From Mixophyes australis (lineage: Eukaryota; Chordata; Amphibia; Anura; Limnodynastidae), in NCBI GenBank assembly GCA_036250195.1, contig JAVHZZ010000002.1, positions 273,734,960 through 273,798,959 on the forward strand: 64,000 nt of DNA, read 5' to 3'. Under the pieces are notes generated by a model. The model was not told the origin of the DNA. It ran no database searches and was given only the letters and a program-made list of their open reading frames with translations. Positions 23,429-34,460 of this stretch are shown here, in pieces; within the stretch, counting starts at the first letter, position 1, and each line of letters opens with the position of its first letter. The translations under genes were made by a program, and so were the position numbers.

Positions 23429-24846
23429 ATGGAGCCATTCGTGGACATAGTGTGGATGTACATGTATGCTGCATGTATGGAGGAGACTGCTTTGGATGAA
23501 ATGCAAGGTGCTGCAAATGTGGGAGTGTCTGGAGAGAATGTTAATGTTTGTGATGTGAATGCGGGTATGGAAGAGGGAGAGGCTGTGGGAGAGAATGGTG
23601 GACAGGCAATGGCTGCATTGTCCAGTGTGGCAAGCAGGACTAGGATCCCCAGGCCATGTCTGTACCGCAACAGGCGTTTGCTTGATGGATTGGCCGAGGA
23701 CGAGGTGAGAAGACTATATCGCCTATCGTCCTCTGCAATTTACAATCTGTATGAGATTGTAAAACAGGACCTGGAACCTCGTTACCCTAGTAACCGTGCA
23801 GTCCCTGGACTTGCCAAACTGCTTGGTGTTTTGCATTTTCTTGCCTCAGGAACATTTCAGCCCACCTTGGCAGTTATTGCCGGGTATTCCCAGCCCACTT
23901 TTTCTAGGATCCTGTTCCAGGTCCTAAATGCCCTCAAAAAGCACACTGCAACGTTTATTAATTTCCCGCAGTCTGCCAATGAGTGGCTTGAGGTCAAAGC
24001 TAAATTTTATGCTTTGTCTCAAATGCCCAATGTGCTGGGTGCAATTGATTGCACCCACATTGCCCTTACACCACCCCGTCGAATGGAAGAATGTTTTCGT
24101 AATCGAAAACACTTCCATTCCATCAATGTTCAGATGGTTTGTGATGCTAAGCAAAAAATCACTAATGTTGTTGTTGGTTTCCCAGGTTCATCCCATGACT
24201 CCTTCATCCTGCAACAGTCGTCCTTATTCCGGAATTTCGAAGCAAGATCCTTTCCAGATGGCTGGCTGCTTGGTAATTTTTTTTGTCAATTTTTTTTTGT
24301 TAATTGTGTATTACAAGTGTAGTTGTAAACCCCCCAAAAAAATTTAATGATGTGTCACTGTTTTTAAAAATGCTTCTTTTTTTTTTTTAAAGGCGACGGT
24401 GGATATGGAAATCGTTCCTGGTTGCTGACTCCTTTAAGCAACCCTGTATCTTCTTTAGAAAAAAGGTACCAATCAGCACACATTCGTACCAGGGGTGTAA
24501 TAGAAAGAACCTTTGGTACACTTAAAAGCCGGCTCAGCTGTTTAGACCGGTCCGGCGGTGTGCTTTTATATTCACCCTCCAAAGTTTGCGATATAATTAT
24601 TGGTTGCTGTATTCTTCACAATATTTGTATTGCAAACCAATTGAAGGTTGAAATTGATCCAGACATTAGTTTGGATTTGGACCTTTCTCCTGAGCTTGGT
24701 CAGATGGAGGAGTTTGCAACTCATGTTCGTCAACGTGTAATAGAAGATTTTTTTTCATGTAAGTATTACTTTTTTTACAACGGTTAAAATTGATGTGTGT
24801 ATTTTATAAAAAAAAATAATGTCCTTGTACTATTATATATACAGGA
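23429..24846 (+). CDS. Harbinger transposase (HARBI1-like, DDE_4), two coding exons
   Basis: Exon 1 is 23429-24272 and exon 2 is 24393-24758; donor G|GTAATT and acceptor AAAG|GCGAC join GDGGYGNRSWLL. A second donor CAT|GTAAGT at 24759 would splice to ACAG|GAATG at 24845, where T+GA makes the stop, giving about 403 residues (HARBI1 is about 350). If that intron is not used, the frame runs 9 residues on to a stop at 24787. Catalytic residues: Asp in LGAIDCTHI, Asp in LLGDGGYG, Glu in RGVIERTFGTLKSRL. The N-terminus is acidic; a helical region follows (ASGTFQPTLAVIAGYSQPTF, helix-turn-helix-like). The start at 23429 (MEPFVDIV) is preferred over 23366. No internal stop is seen, so this may encode a complete transposase that cuts the element out and reinserts it. 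Confidence 0.88.
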
Positions 24847-25419
24847 ATGATGGCAAACTGTGTACCTGGCCCCAAAGGAGGATATAATCTAGCTTTTCAG
24901 AAAATGGGTAAGGAAGTGAAAAATAACATCATGGTGAGTATAAAAAAAAATTTATACTTTAAAAAAATGTATTTGTTGTATTGCATTTATATGTAAGGGA
25001 GTGATGTGATTGGATATGTCAAATCTTTTGACAATATTGCTGACCCTTAATATTTTTTTTATGAAATGCAAATCAAATTTATTTTTCTTAATAGACTGAT
25101 ACTGACCTAATTTTCTTTTTTCTAATAAATCTCCTAAAAACAAAGCAACATGGATTTTTTGGATATTGGACTGAAAAAAAATATGCAGAGAGAAGCAGTG
25201 TGGTGTCCATTTTTTTTTTTTTTTCTCTAGGACTATACACAATAAAATAAAAATGACTTATTCGAAAATTTATTCATATATAAGTTTCAAAAAGTGATCA
25301 CTGCAGTACCTTTTTAAATAATCATCCAACAAAAGTGACTTTAGTCTTAAATATTGTTTCCTTTATTTTTTTTATATCAATAAACAATTTTTTATTTTTT
25401 TTTACTTTTTTTTTCGTGA
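24847..25419. other. Harbinger interior: transposase 3' region
   Basis: AT-rich with many A and T runs. A further exon-like segment, 24845-24931 (ending ATG|GTGAGT), lies between splice-like sites, but it would follow the stop codon and so be untranslated or an alternative exon. AATAAA signals occur near 25230 and 25380. Confidence 0.45.
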
Positions 25420-27080
25420 TAGGCACTATAGCAGGGGAAGAGAAACTCAGTTTGGTCCCACTGTCATAATTACTAATCAACCACAGACTGTTCAGTGCTG
25501 CCCTTGATTCCTTAGTGAGTGCTGTCCCCTAAAAATTGTAGTTGGCCTCCCCCCTAGGGACACCCAGCCCAGTGCTGATAGCACTACGGTTCTTCCTAAT
25601 ACCCCTGGCCTGGGGCTTATAAATGGGCATTTTGTTTTTATAAAAAAAAAAAAATATTTGAGGAACTACATGTCCCAGCCAGCAATGTTTGCCTAAATAG
25701 TGTGGCCATGCAGCTACTACTCTAACTACAAGCATCAGGATTCCCATGGCACCCAAAAAAGATTGCCACTTTGAGAACCAAAAGTGTCTTCATGCTCTTA
25801 CACACATGGCTGGCTGGGATCTGTAGTTCCACAAATCAAATTGTTAAATAAAAGCACAACACCCTCATTACAACCACAAATCTTTATTAAAAAAAATAAA
25901 ACCCCAAGAAATACAATAAACACCCTCATGTACACCTTATTCAAAAACAATAAGAAAAAAATAGCATTGCTGAAATACTTTGTTGCAGCCTTTAGTAGAA
26001 AGACATGACAGCTACCGTGTTCTGATGCAGATGTACATCTTCTGAACCTAAATTTAAACTTAACCCTAGTGCTGCCGACCTACTGCTGTTTAATTAGAAA
26101 AACTCTGGAAAAATTGTCAAAGCGTAACCCATATTTTCAATAAAACAGCACTGGGCAAACCAGCCTGGGTGATTAGCACTATAGCATGGGTAAGAATGCC
26201 ATAATGATTAAACACCCACAGACTGTTCAGCGCTGAGCTGGATTCCCTAGGGAGTGTGTTCCCCTTTAAAAATGTAAACGAGCCACCCCCCTAGGGACAC
26301 TCACCCCACTACTGATAGCACTAGGGCTCTTCCTACCACCCTGGGCTGTGGGTAGTAGGGTAATAAAGGAAGAATATTTGTGTAAAAAAGTAAAATAAAA
26401 AAACATTTTATGTTGTGGAACTACAGGTCCCAGCCAGCATTGTTGCCCAAAATAGTGTGCCCACGCTGCTACCAGTATAAGTACAAGCACCAGCATACCC
26501 AAGGCAGCCAGGGCATGTCGGCACTTGGCAAAGCACAAGTGGAAACATGACGTGACACCCACGGCAGCCTGAGACCTGTAGTTCCACAAAACAAATTTTT
26601 TTGTTGGTTTCTTTTATATAAATATTTTGTTTTTGTAATGAGGGTGTTGTGATTTTATTTTACTATTTTGTTAAGTGGGTATGCTGGTGCTTGTACTTAT
26701 ACTAGTAGCAGCGTGGGGACAATAATTTGGCAAACATGGCTGCCTGGGACATGTAGTTCCACAAATCTGAATTTTTTTTAATTTTTTTTTCCCATACTAA
26801 ATACACATTTATTACCCTACTACCCAGAGCCCCTGCCTAGTAGGAAGAGCCCTAGTGGTATCAGCACTGGCCTGGGTGTCAATAGTGGGGTGGCCCGCTT
26901 ACATTTTTCAAGGGGAACACCCTTGTTAGCAAATCCAGGCCAGCGCTGAACAGTCTGTGGGTGTTTAGTCATTATGGCATTCTTACCCCTGCTATAGTGC
27001 CTATCACCCAAGTTGTTTTGCCTAGTGCTGGTTTTGAAAAATAAAGGTAAACCCAAATTAAAAAAAAATTTTTTTTTTTT
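25420..27080. repeat. Three-copy repeat inside Harbinger, one copy inverted
   Basis: About 220-bp units at 25422-25640 (plus), 26170-26395 (plus) and 26800-27012 (minus). They share wording such as CCACAGACTGTTCAGCGCTG, GGGACACCCAGCCCAGTGCTGATAGCACTA and CTTCCTA. A second inverted pair, ACAACACCCTCATTACAA at about 25857 and its complement at about 26634, lies between them. The middle and right copies could fold into a long hairpin. The minus frames read through here are not protein-like. Confidence 0.75.
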
Positions 27081-28454
27081 ACTTATACAGCAGTAGACTG
27101 GCAGGAATATGTTTACAAGCAAATAGAAAGTGGAAAACTGTTTTTATTATTTTGGGCTTAGAAATTATTATTTTTTTTATATATTTTTTTTATCTGCCTG
27201 AGCTATGCCACAATCAAAGTAAATCTAGTGATATGTTTATACAAACAGATGCTATAATACACCCTGTTGTATCAATACCTTTTTAAAGAAAACGCTATAC
27301 TTAGTTTAATCCCATTGAAAATTATCTCAAACTGCTATCTTGAGTGTTAAACATCCAACTCTTTCCCTGAAAGTTAATTTAATAATACTATTTCTTACCT
27401 AAGCACAACTTTTTTAATTTTAAATTTAATTAAATTAAAAATATGTATGCAAATTTAACCACTAATGACTATATATCAGAGTAGGAGCCATTACAACCGT
27501 CATACATGTATACAAAAAAGTTTAGGGTACATGTAAAAATGTCATGTCTATTCTCTCTATTGTCATGTGCTGCTTTTTTTTTTTTCCAAAAATGGTTGCA
27601 GTAGTTCACAGTTAACAAGTGTACAACATCCCAAATTAAAAAAATGGAAATACTATCCCCCTAAAATATTGGCTAAGTAACTGAATTTGATGACGGTGTA
27701 TCTATCTAATAATTAAAGGAATAATAAATTCAAAAGTAAAATTTTATTGTACAAAATACATAATAAGATTTTTAATACATTTTTCTTAAGTTCATTCAGT
27801 CCCTTGGATTTTCAAGCTGTTTCTTTACAATGACATCCACCAATTCCATCCGAACATCTGCAAGAATTTTTTTTTATTAAAAGCTTATCTTTGAAATTAA
27901 TATTACATTTCACATCTAAATACTGGAACATTGATAGTGCTTTAGTTGATATGGACACAAAACATATCCTATTGTTGGACTCTTGATAAGGAGAAAAATG
28001 TTAACATTCAAATAGACTGCATTAAAAATGTATGTCTAAGTCAATAGTTATATAGTTTTTTACCTGAAAACTCTAGTTATGTCTGCAATTTTCGATTCCA
28101 TATTCCTGAAAGTTGTATCCATCCAATATTTGGGTGCAATATTAAAAAAGTAAAAAGAAAGAAGTGTATGTAAAACCTGTTTTTTTAAACAAAATACAAA
28201 CATAACTTTTAAAACAAGGAAGGATCAGTATGGAGTAGAATATTCATTGTCCATGTCACATGATATCCCTTCCATTCTGCAAAAAAAATAAAAAAATTAA
28301 ATTTTTATGAAAAAGAATAAACTGAAACAAACTCACCAAATATTTAACATTGCTGATCATTCCTGATGTTGAAAGGTCTTTACATTTCACTTTTTCTGTG
28401 TTAGGATAAAAAAGTATAAATATGATTACTTGAATTTTCTAAAGAATAAAAATA
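27081..28454. other. Harbinger interior, non-coding between the convergent genes
   Basis: AT-rich, no coding signal. The 3' untranslated region and terminator of the Myb-like gene may reach into this interval, but no boundary can be drawn. Confidence 0.4.
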
Positions 28455-28472
28455 AATAAATAAATATATATT

Positions 28473-28541
<69 letters not shown>

Positions 28542-28643
28542 GAGGAGACAGACACACACGGAGACTCACACACACGAGGAGACTCACACACACGGAGACT
28601 CAGACATTTCAGGCATGCATCCTAGAGAGAAATAAATAAATAC
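28455..28643. repeat. Duplicated flank, left copy (AT/AC microsatellite plus GGAGAC repeat)
   Basis: (AT)n then (AC)n, then GAGGAGACAGACACACACGG units, then ATTTCAGGCATGCATCCTAG and AAATAAATAAATAC. The same series recurs at 29305-29482. Between the copies lies an inserted Penelope-like segment. Confidence 0.9.
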
Positions 28644-29300
28644 TATTATAATATACTATTTTTTCCTCCTGATGAAGTCTGAACATCTAACCAGACGAAA
28701 CGCGTTGAGGAGTGTCTAAGGACCTTTCCATCATCTGTTTGGGTATCGTGGTACTAGTGTGGTGGGAGCGCTGCAGAGATCTACATATGAGCTGATTGAT
28801 ATCTATGCATACATCTCTGAATACATCCCAGATGAGTACCTAAAGATACCAATATATGTTTGTTACTTTGTGTTTTTATGTAAGTGTGATACTTACTATT
28901 TTATTAGTAAAATCTGAGTTTTACAATATTACACTATATGAGTTTTTTTTATATTGCTCCTATGATGCTGAAGTTCCAGTCCTAACAGAATTATACACTT
29001 GGATGAGTGACGTTGCTGGTAACAGCTGCTCAGATTTGGAGTTTTCCATTGAACTGATTCATATATCTTCTGGTTCTATCATCTGGTACGCAGATATATG
29101 TTTATTGGTGATTACATTGGTGGCATTGAACACAGTGTGCTGTCACTTTTGTATATATCTAATCACCCTTTCGGTTTCATTAGCCCTATCGGAGAGAAGT
29201 TATAATCTTTGAGTATATATCTGACTCATCCACTTTACTCTCTCTTATTACATTATTTTATTGTGGTAATACACTATGTGGTGCCGTGTTTCCTTTATTC

Positions 29301-29304
<4 letters not shown>
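28644..29304 (+). mobile_element. Penelope-like 5' segment with hammerhead-like motif
   Basis: The block begins with a hammerhead-like core and runs into GGTGGGAGCGCTGCAGAGATC-type wording common after such cores in amphibian Penelope-like elements. A frame at 28856-29212 (MFVTLCFYVSV...) is hydrophobic with no recognised domain and could be 5' leader sequence. The duplicated flanks suggest insertion into the Harbinger element with a long target duplication, or by the partial-tandem mode known for Penelope-like elements. Confidence 0.5.
28665..28712 (+). ncRNA. Hammerhead-like ribozyme motif
   Basis: Core order CTGATGA, then stem II GTCTG with loop AACATCTAAC and CAGAC, then GAAACGCG. Flanking CCTC before the core can pair with GAGG after it. 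An extra A between CTGATGA and stem II departs from the canonical core, so activity is uncertain. Hammerheads are known in the terminal repeats of Penelope-like elements. Confidence 0.5.
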
Positions 29305-29368
<64 letters not shown>

Positions 29369-29482
29369 GAGGAGACAGACACACACGGAGACTCTCTCAC
29401 ACACACACACACACGAGGAGACTCACACACACGGAGACTCAGACATTTCAGGCATGCATCCTAGAGAGAAATAAATAAATAC
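29305..29482. repeat. Duplicated flank, right copy
   Basis: Second copy of the AT/AC microsatellite plus GGAGAC series seen at 28455-28643, continuing into different sequence (CAAATAACATTG). The Tyr/Ile and His/Thr repeat frames here are microsatellite artefacts. Confidence 0.9.
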
Positions 29483-31097
29483 CAAATAACATTGTAACGT
29501 TATGCTTTTGGATGATGTTATCCTCTTGCTTTCACTTCCTACGCATTTTGATCCACGATGCTTCTGGGTTACCTAGAATTGAATGTAAAACATAGAAATT
29601 AGGATACATTTACATTCATATAAGAAACTTTAAAAAATAAAATATAAAAAACAATGATTTCTCCCTAATATGCATTTTTAATCCAGAAAAGTAGACATTA
29701 CTGTACATATGACATATTTTTGTTTTTATGTCACTAACCTATTATCAGTTATACGCTTCTTTTAACTAATCATTTTCTTAACCTTCTTCCTCAGATGAGA
29801 CGGGGTTGATGATTTCCTCTTCTGGATGTTCCTGTAACAATCTCCTCCTTGCTGACTCCGCTCTTCTTACTTCCACCACGGGGGTGTGGAGTGCAGATGA
29901 CGTCCTCTGCTGTGGTGTTGGGGGAACAAATCCAGAAATGTTCCAATCGGCTAATGGGACTGAAACATTACCCTGTACTCGCCGGAGTCTCAGCTCTTCA
30001 CTGATATTCATTACATGCATTGACAGCATTTGCAGATGCATTGTCTGTTGTTGTTGTAGCATATGCATCTGTGCCATGGATTGATTAATCTGGTATTACA
30101 CTGCTGTATTCTGCTCCATTGCAACAGCCATTCGCGTTTGTAAGTTGTTATTTACTTGAATAGATGCTGACATTTCACTGTGCACTGTGATGAGTCGCTC
30201 CAGTAACGAATTGGTGGTATTACGGGAGCTTCGTACCTCTTCCACAACAGACGTTAAACGGTCTACCGAGTCACCAATTCTCTGAACTCTGTCTTCCATA
30301 TTTCGGCGAGATGTTTCCTGCCTTCCTTCCATCTTTCTGGCAAAGTCTGTGATGGAATGAAACCGAGTGGCTTGTTCTGGCAGACCGTGCACCAGTTGTG
30401 TTGGAAGACTGGTGCCTGTGGAAGGTACCCTTGCTTGAGATGGACCTTCCCCTTTGGTGGTTGGAACTTGAAGGTTGGGGAAGGCTTGCTGTAGCATCTC
30501 AAATCTTGTTGCAGCATCTTCGTGGACCAAACTGTCAACTGGCGAAAATGTCAGTGATTCACTATCATGTTCTAATTGCTCTGTAAAACAAAAACAAAAA
30601 ATACTACATCAATTATTCAGATATTACATTATATAATTTCCATGTTTAAAATAATTTGAGAAATGCATGTATTCTGATAAAAAAAATTGAAAAAAAAATT
30701 AGTCACCGGTTACTGAGCCGACAGGAGATGCTATTTCTTCCATGGCAGCTTATGAATAAAAGGTGGATACTGGTGTTACCACCTGTTCCCTTGGGATGAT
30801 GGATTCTAAAACATAAAATAAACAAATAAAAATTAAAATTTGTCTATTAAATACCCAAAAAATATGTGAGACATTTCATTATCTAAAATGATACATGTGT
30901 ACAATTACAATATGTATATTCCTATGGATCTGAAAAAAAATACGATTATATTGCTAGATAGTTATGTACACACAATTTTCAACATCTTCATACCTTCACG
31001 ACTATGAGCAAGGGTTATTGATGTTCCCCCTTCTTCACACATCTCTTCAACGGGTCGGGCTTCTATACATAAAAATAAATTAGATAAAATAAATTAT

Positions 31098-31099
<2 letters not shown>

Positions 31100-31131
<32 letters not shown>

Positions 31132-31175
31132 TAGATAGATAGAGAGAGAGAAAGAGAGAGAGAGTACGAGATAAA
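31100..31175. repeat. (TA)n and (GATA/GA)n microsatellite
   Basis: Simple repeat inside an intron of the Myb-like gene. Confidence 0.9.
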
Positions 31176-31419
31176 GAGAGAGTGCTAGATGGGTATATAA
31201 AAAGGGAAAAAAATTTTTACACATTAAATAATAAGTTTGCTAAGACCAAAGTAAAAAATAAATCTGTATAAACATTACCTTGCTGTACATCAGCAACAGG
31301 TTCCGAGACGTGTACCTCAGTCACTCTTCTTCTCTTGTGAGCTGTAAGTTAATTTTAAAATACTATTAGATGCTATTATTAATTGTTGGCAAGGATTTAA
31401 ATAGTAATCAAGAGTGACA

Positions 31420-31545
31420 ATGAGGAATAGTGAGTGAGAGAGTGTGATAGTGTAAGGAAAAGATAGAGAGAGATAAAGCAATATTAAGAAAAAAAGAGGG
31501 AGAGTGACAGTTAAAAGAGAGAGTGATAGTGAAAGAGAGCGAGAA

Positions 31546-31582
<37 letters not shown>

Positions 31583-31670
31583 TAGAGAGACATTGATAGA
31601 CCTAAGAGCGACAGTGATATAACAAGAGAGAGAGTTATAGTAAAAGAGAGAGAAGGAGATATATGCATAT
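31420..31670. repeat. GA-rich low-complexity tract
   Basis: AGAGAGAGTGATAGTGAAAG-type low-complexity DNA inside an intron; the Ser/Leu-rich minus frame across it is not a gene. Confidence 0.9.
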
Positions 31671-32211
31671 TGTTTTACAATGCAAATATAATTACCTTTT
31701 TTATTTGGTTCAACAGTTTTGGCAGGATGAGTAGACTTGGTTAAACGGCTTTCTTTTTCTGTAACAAATAATTATAATAAGCTTTGCAAAATGTACTATA
31801 TTTAAAATATATTCTATCTACTTGATCACAATATATACCTTGATTAGAAGCCGTTCTCGCTACTTCCACTGCGACTTGTCTTGGCATAAGCAATGTCACA
31901 CCTATAATAAAAAATAAAATTTCTTTTTAGTTATATAGAAGCAATAACATTACATTTTTGTTTTTGGACAATTCTATGGAAATATTAGATGCACCAAAAA
32001 TAACAACTTACATTTTACATTGGAAGAATATTTTTTTGATATATATTAATTGCATGCAATAATTATAGTAACAAGTGTGACATCAATTCCCTGGTATTAT
32101 TAGACAAATGATATACATTTCTATCTTACTATTACAAAATTATAAACATGTAAATATGTATGTGTATATGTAGATATGTATGTGTATATGTAGATATATA
32201 TATACACACAC

Positions 32212-32368
32212 TTGTAGGTTAATTGACTGTTATTGAAATTGACCCTAGTGTCTGTGTGTGTGAATTTAGACTGTAAGCTCCAATGGTGCAGGGACTGATG
32301 TGAGTGATTTCTCGATACAGTGCTGCGGAATCTGTGGCACTAAAAAAATAAATGGTGATGATGATGTA
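32212..32368 (+). repeat. L2-type 3' tail or SINE inside Harbinger
   Basis: TTAGACTGTAAGCTCC, then GGTGCAGGGACTGATGTGAG, then CAGTGCTGCGGAATCTGTGG, ending in AATAAATGGTGATGATGATG. This is the conserved 3' tail of L2-mobilised elements, ending in a short tandem repeat. It inserted into an intron of the Myb-like gene. Confidence 0.75.
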
Positions 32369-32534
32369 TGTACATACATACACAAATATGTTTGATTAAA
32401 TTTTTGATGTAAAACCTAATAAAATAATAAACAACTTTATTATGGAACAGTTTTTTTTTTATTTAACATAGGTGATATTGTCCATAAAAACTGTTATGTG
32501 TGAATAATATTGCTTTAAGGTTAAAAGGTTAAGG

Positions 32535-32695
32535 GCTACATTTAATAAGCTGTCGATTAGAAAAATTGGGGATGTTGCCTATAGCAACCAATCTAATTCT
32601 AGCTTTCATATAAAGATAGAATCTAATTGGTTGATATGGCAACAGCCACACTTTTGCTAACCCGCAGCTTAGTAAATCTAGCACTATAATGTTAT
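32535..32695. mobile_element. Palindromic MITE inside Harbinger
   Basis: The outer end GGGCTACATTTAATAAGCTG and the reverse complement of the other end (GTGCTAGATTTACTAAGCTG) match closely. Inside, GTTGCCTATAGCAACCAATC faces an inverted partner around ATTGGTTGATATGGCAAC. It can fold into one hairpin. The target duplication is not resolved. Confidence 0.75.
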
Positions 32696-33659
32696 CTGGG
32701 TGTAATGTGTAGTGTAAAGTATGTAATCTATGGAGCATGTATACATGCATGTGTGCATCTTTATATCATACCTTCTCCTTCTACACTCCTCTGGCCCTTG
32801 TGTCCTTGAGAATAACCCAAATCTAAAATACATAAAAGAAAGATTTTTTAGTACATCTTTATATAAGATTTTGGCAAGGCAAGTAAAAAAAAAAAAATAC
32901 AAAAAAAAAAAATCTTTATTATACATTTGCCATTTACCTCCTGATTTGGATTTTCTCTTCCGGGGTACTGCTTCACTTTCATGTCTTCTCCTTTGTGCTG
33001 CATCTTGTTCTGCAAAATTGTAAAAAAAAAAATAGAATTTTGTACAAATTTAATTGACATAATTACTTTTATAGACAATTATAACAAGGCTTAAATTTTA
33101 GGCGCAGTGGCTTGCCACCACCGGTTCCCCTAGAATGACGGGCAACGGCTGCCATCTTTGCCTTCGTGGTGCGCTTGCAGTCCCGAAAGCGTTTCATGCA
33201 AACCGCAACTGATCGGACTCGAACACCTACTGCGGACACAGCAGAGGCAATCTGGGACCAAATCTTCTGCTTATGCTTGAAGGACGCCTTCAGCGATTGG
33301 ACACCCTTCAGTGTCTCGTAATGTTGCAGTACCCCAGCAACAAGGACTTCATTCTCCTCAAGTGTGAAGCGCCTGGATCGTGTTACAGATGGTCCTTCTT
33401 CATCATCAGATCCACTCTCTGTAAGATGTTGCTGCTGGGTGCTTGTGCTGACTTGCACGCTGCTCACAAACTGCTGCCGCCTTCTTTCTTCTTGGCGCTC
33501 CTCAGGTCGGTCTCTCCATTCCTCGCCACTGCTGACAATTTCTTCTTGGGTTCCCTGTGTAGAAGAAGAAGAAGAAGAATCCCTACGCTCCCTAGACATG
33601 GCTACTCTAATAAATTTTCTTTGCAAAAATAAATAAAAACTATTGACTATTTAACAACA

Positions 33660-34440
33660 CTTGCCTAAGGATACAGTACAATATCCTACTATAATACACT
33701 AGTAATAACAATTAATTAAACTACACAAGTACTTGACTAAAAAAAAAAATTCAGTTGTATTAAAAATAAATTAGAATATATTTTTTAAGGGACCAAACTA
33801 GGTTAAATACAATCTATAAACTACAGAAAACTAAATGATAACTAATTAAATTTATTGAAGGGAAAAAGGACAATAATACAATTGTAGAAATACAGGAAAA
33901 AAATAATGTAACACTAGACAAAAATATATGCAGTTGTATTTTAACTAAATTATATTATAATTTTTAAGGGACAAAACTACGTGCAATATAATCTATGTAG
34001 ACTGCAAAGAAGTAAATGCAAACTAATTCAATTTTTATCTTAACAAAAGACAAAACTGCAATTGCTTAAATACAGGAAAAAGAAAAAATTTTTTTTTAAA
34101 ATGTGTGTGTATGTAAATGTATATATATATATATATAAGGAGATATATGTGTGTGTGTGGTGGGTGCAATTAAATAAGTGTGGTATGTCTGTAGTATATT
34201 CTTGTGTGTATTTGCCTGTATTGTCAAAAAAAAAATGTAATTTTTTATAAAAAATAGTGTGTATAGTGCAGTGTAGAGTCAACTCACTAATCCAATTTCG
34301 AAGATTAGAGCAATGGAGAGCAGTCAGGAGTCACAAGCCTCAGGAGTCACAAGCCACAGCAGTCACCAACCAAGTCAGCCAACAGCTATCAGCAAATGAC
34401 AGTTTGCTGTTGGCTGCATTATTTTTTCATACTGAGCTGC
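33660..34440. other. Upstream region of the Myb-like gene
   Basis: Two loosely similar AT-rich halves (ACAAAACTACGTGCAATATAATC-like wording near 33790 and 33970) suggest a local duplication of about 180 bp. Contains a (TA)n run near 34122. This should hold the promoter of the Myb-like gene, but no clear core promoter can be named. Confidence 0.4.
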
Positions 34441-34460
34441 CTGCGTAAAACACTCCCCTT

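Larger units (their letters stand above)
30707..33009 (-). other. String of seven small symmetric phase-1 exons
   Basis: Sizes are 72, 51, 63, 63, 63, 69 and 99 nt, all multiples of three. Every one ends in G directly before GT (GTAAAT, GTATGA, GTATAT, GTAATT, GTAATG, GTATGA, GTGACT) and begins with the last two bases of a codon, so every junction codon is GNN (Glu, Asp, Gly or Ala). Each encodes 17-33 residues of polar, charged linker such as KESRLTKSTHPAKTVEPNKK. Because all are symmetric, any can be skipped without changing the frame. Similar size and phase suggest tandem exon duplication or repeated exonisation. Confidence 0.75.
29778..33599 (-). pseudogene. Harbinger Myb-like DNA-binding partner gene, nine exons
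   Basis: Exon 1 (33599-33086) encodes MSRERRDSSSSSSTQ, an acidic Ser-rich arm and a Myb/SANT-like domain: RSRRFTLEENEVLVAGVLQH, KHKQKIWSQIASAV, MKRFRDCKRTTKAKM. Small exons follow at 33009-32938, 32822-32772, 31901-31839, 31758-31696, 31341-31279, 31062-30994 and 30805-30707, then the last exon 30580-29778 with heptad-like, Gln-rich helices (RSSRNTTNSLLERLITVHSE; MAQMHMLQQQQTMHLQML). All have AG acceptors and GT donors. Such partners (compare NAIF1 with HARBI1) bind transposon ends and help nuclear import. Damage: TAA in exon 8, TAA at 30096-30098, and exon 1 ending in T so that joining to exon 2 makes TAA. Otherwise the frame is conserved throughout. The exon model is by eye. Confidence 0.78.

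Noticed and set aside
29209..29478. Tyr/Ile/Thr/His-repeat frames
   Set aside because: AT and AC microsatellite translation.
31408..31668. Ser/Leu-rich 86-residue frame
   Set aside because: GA-rich low-complexity tract in an intron.
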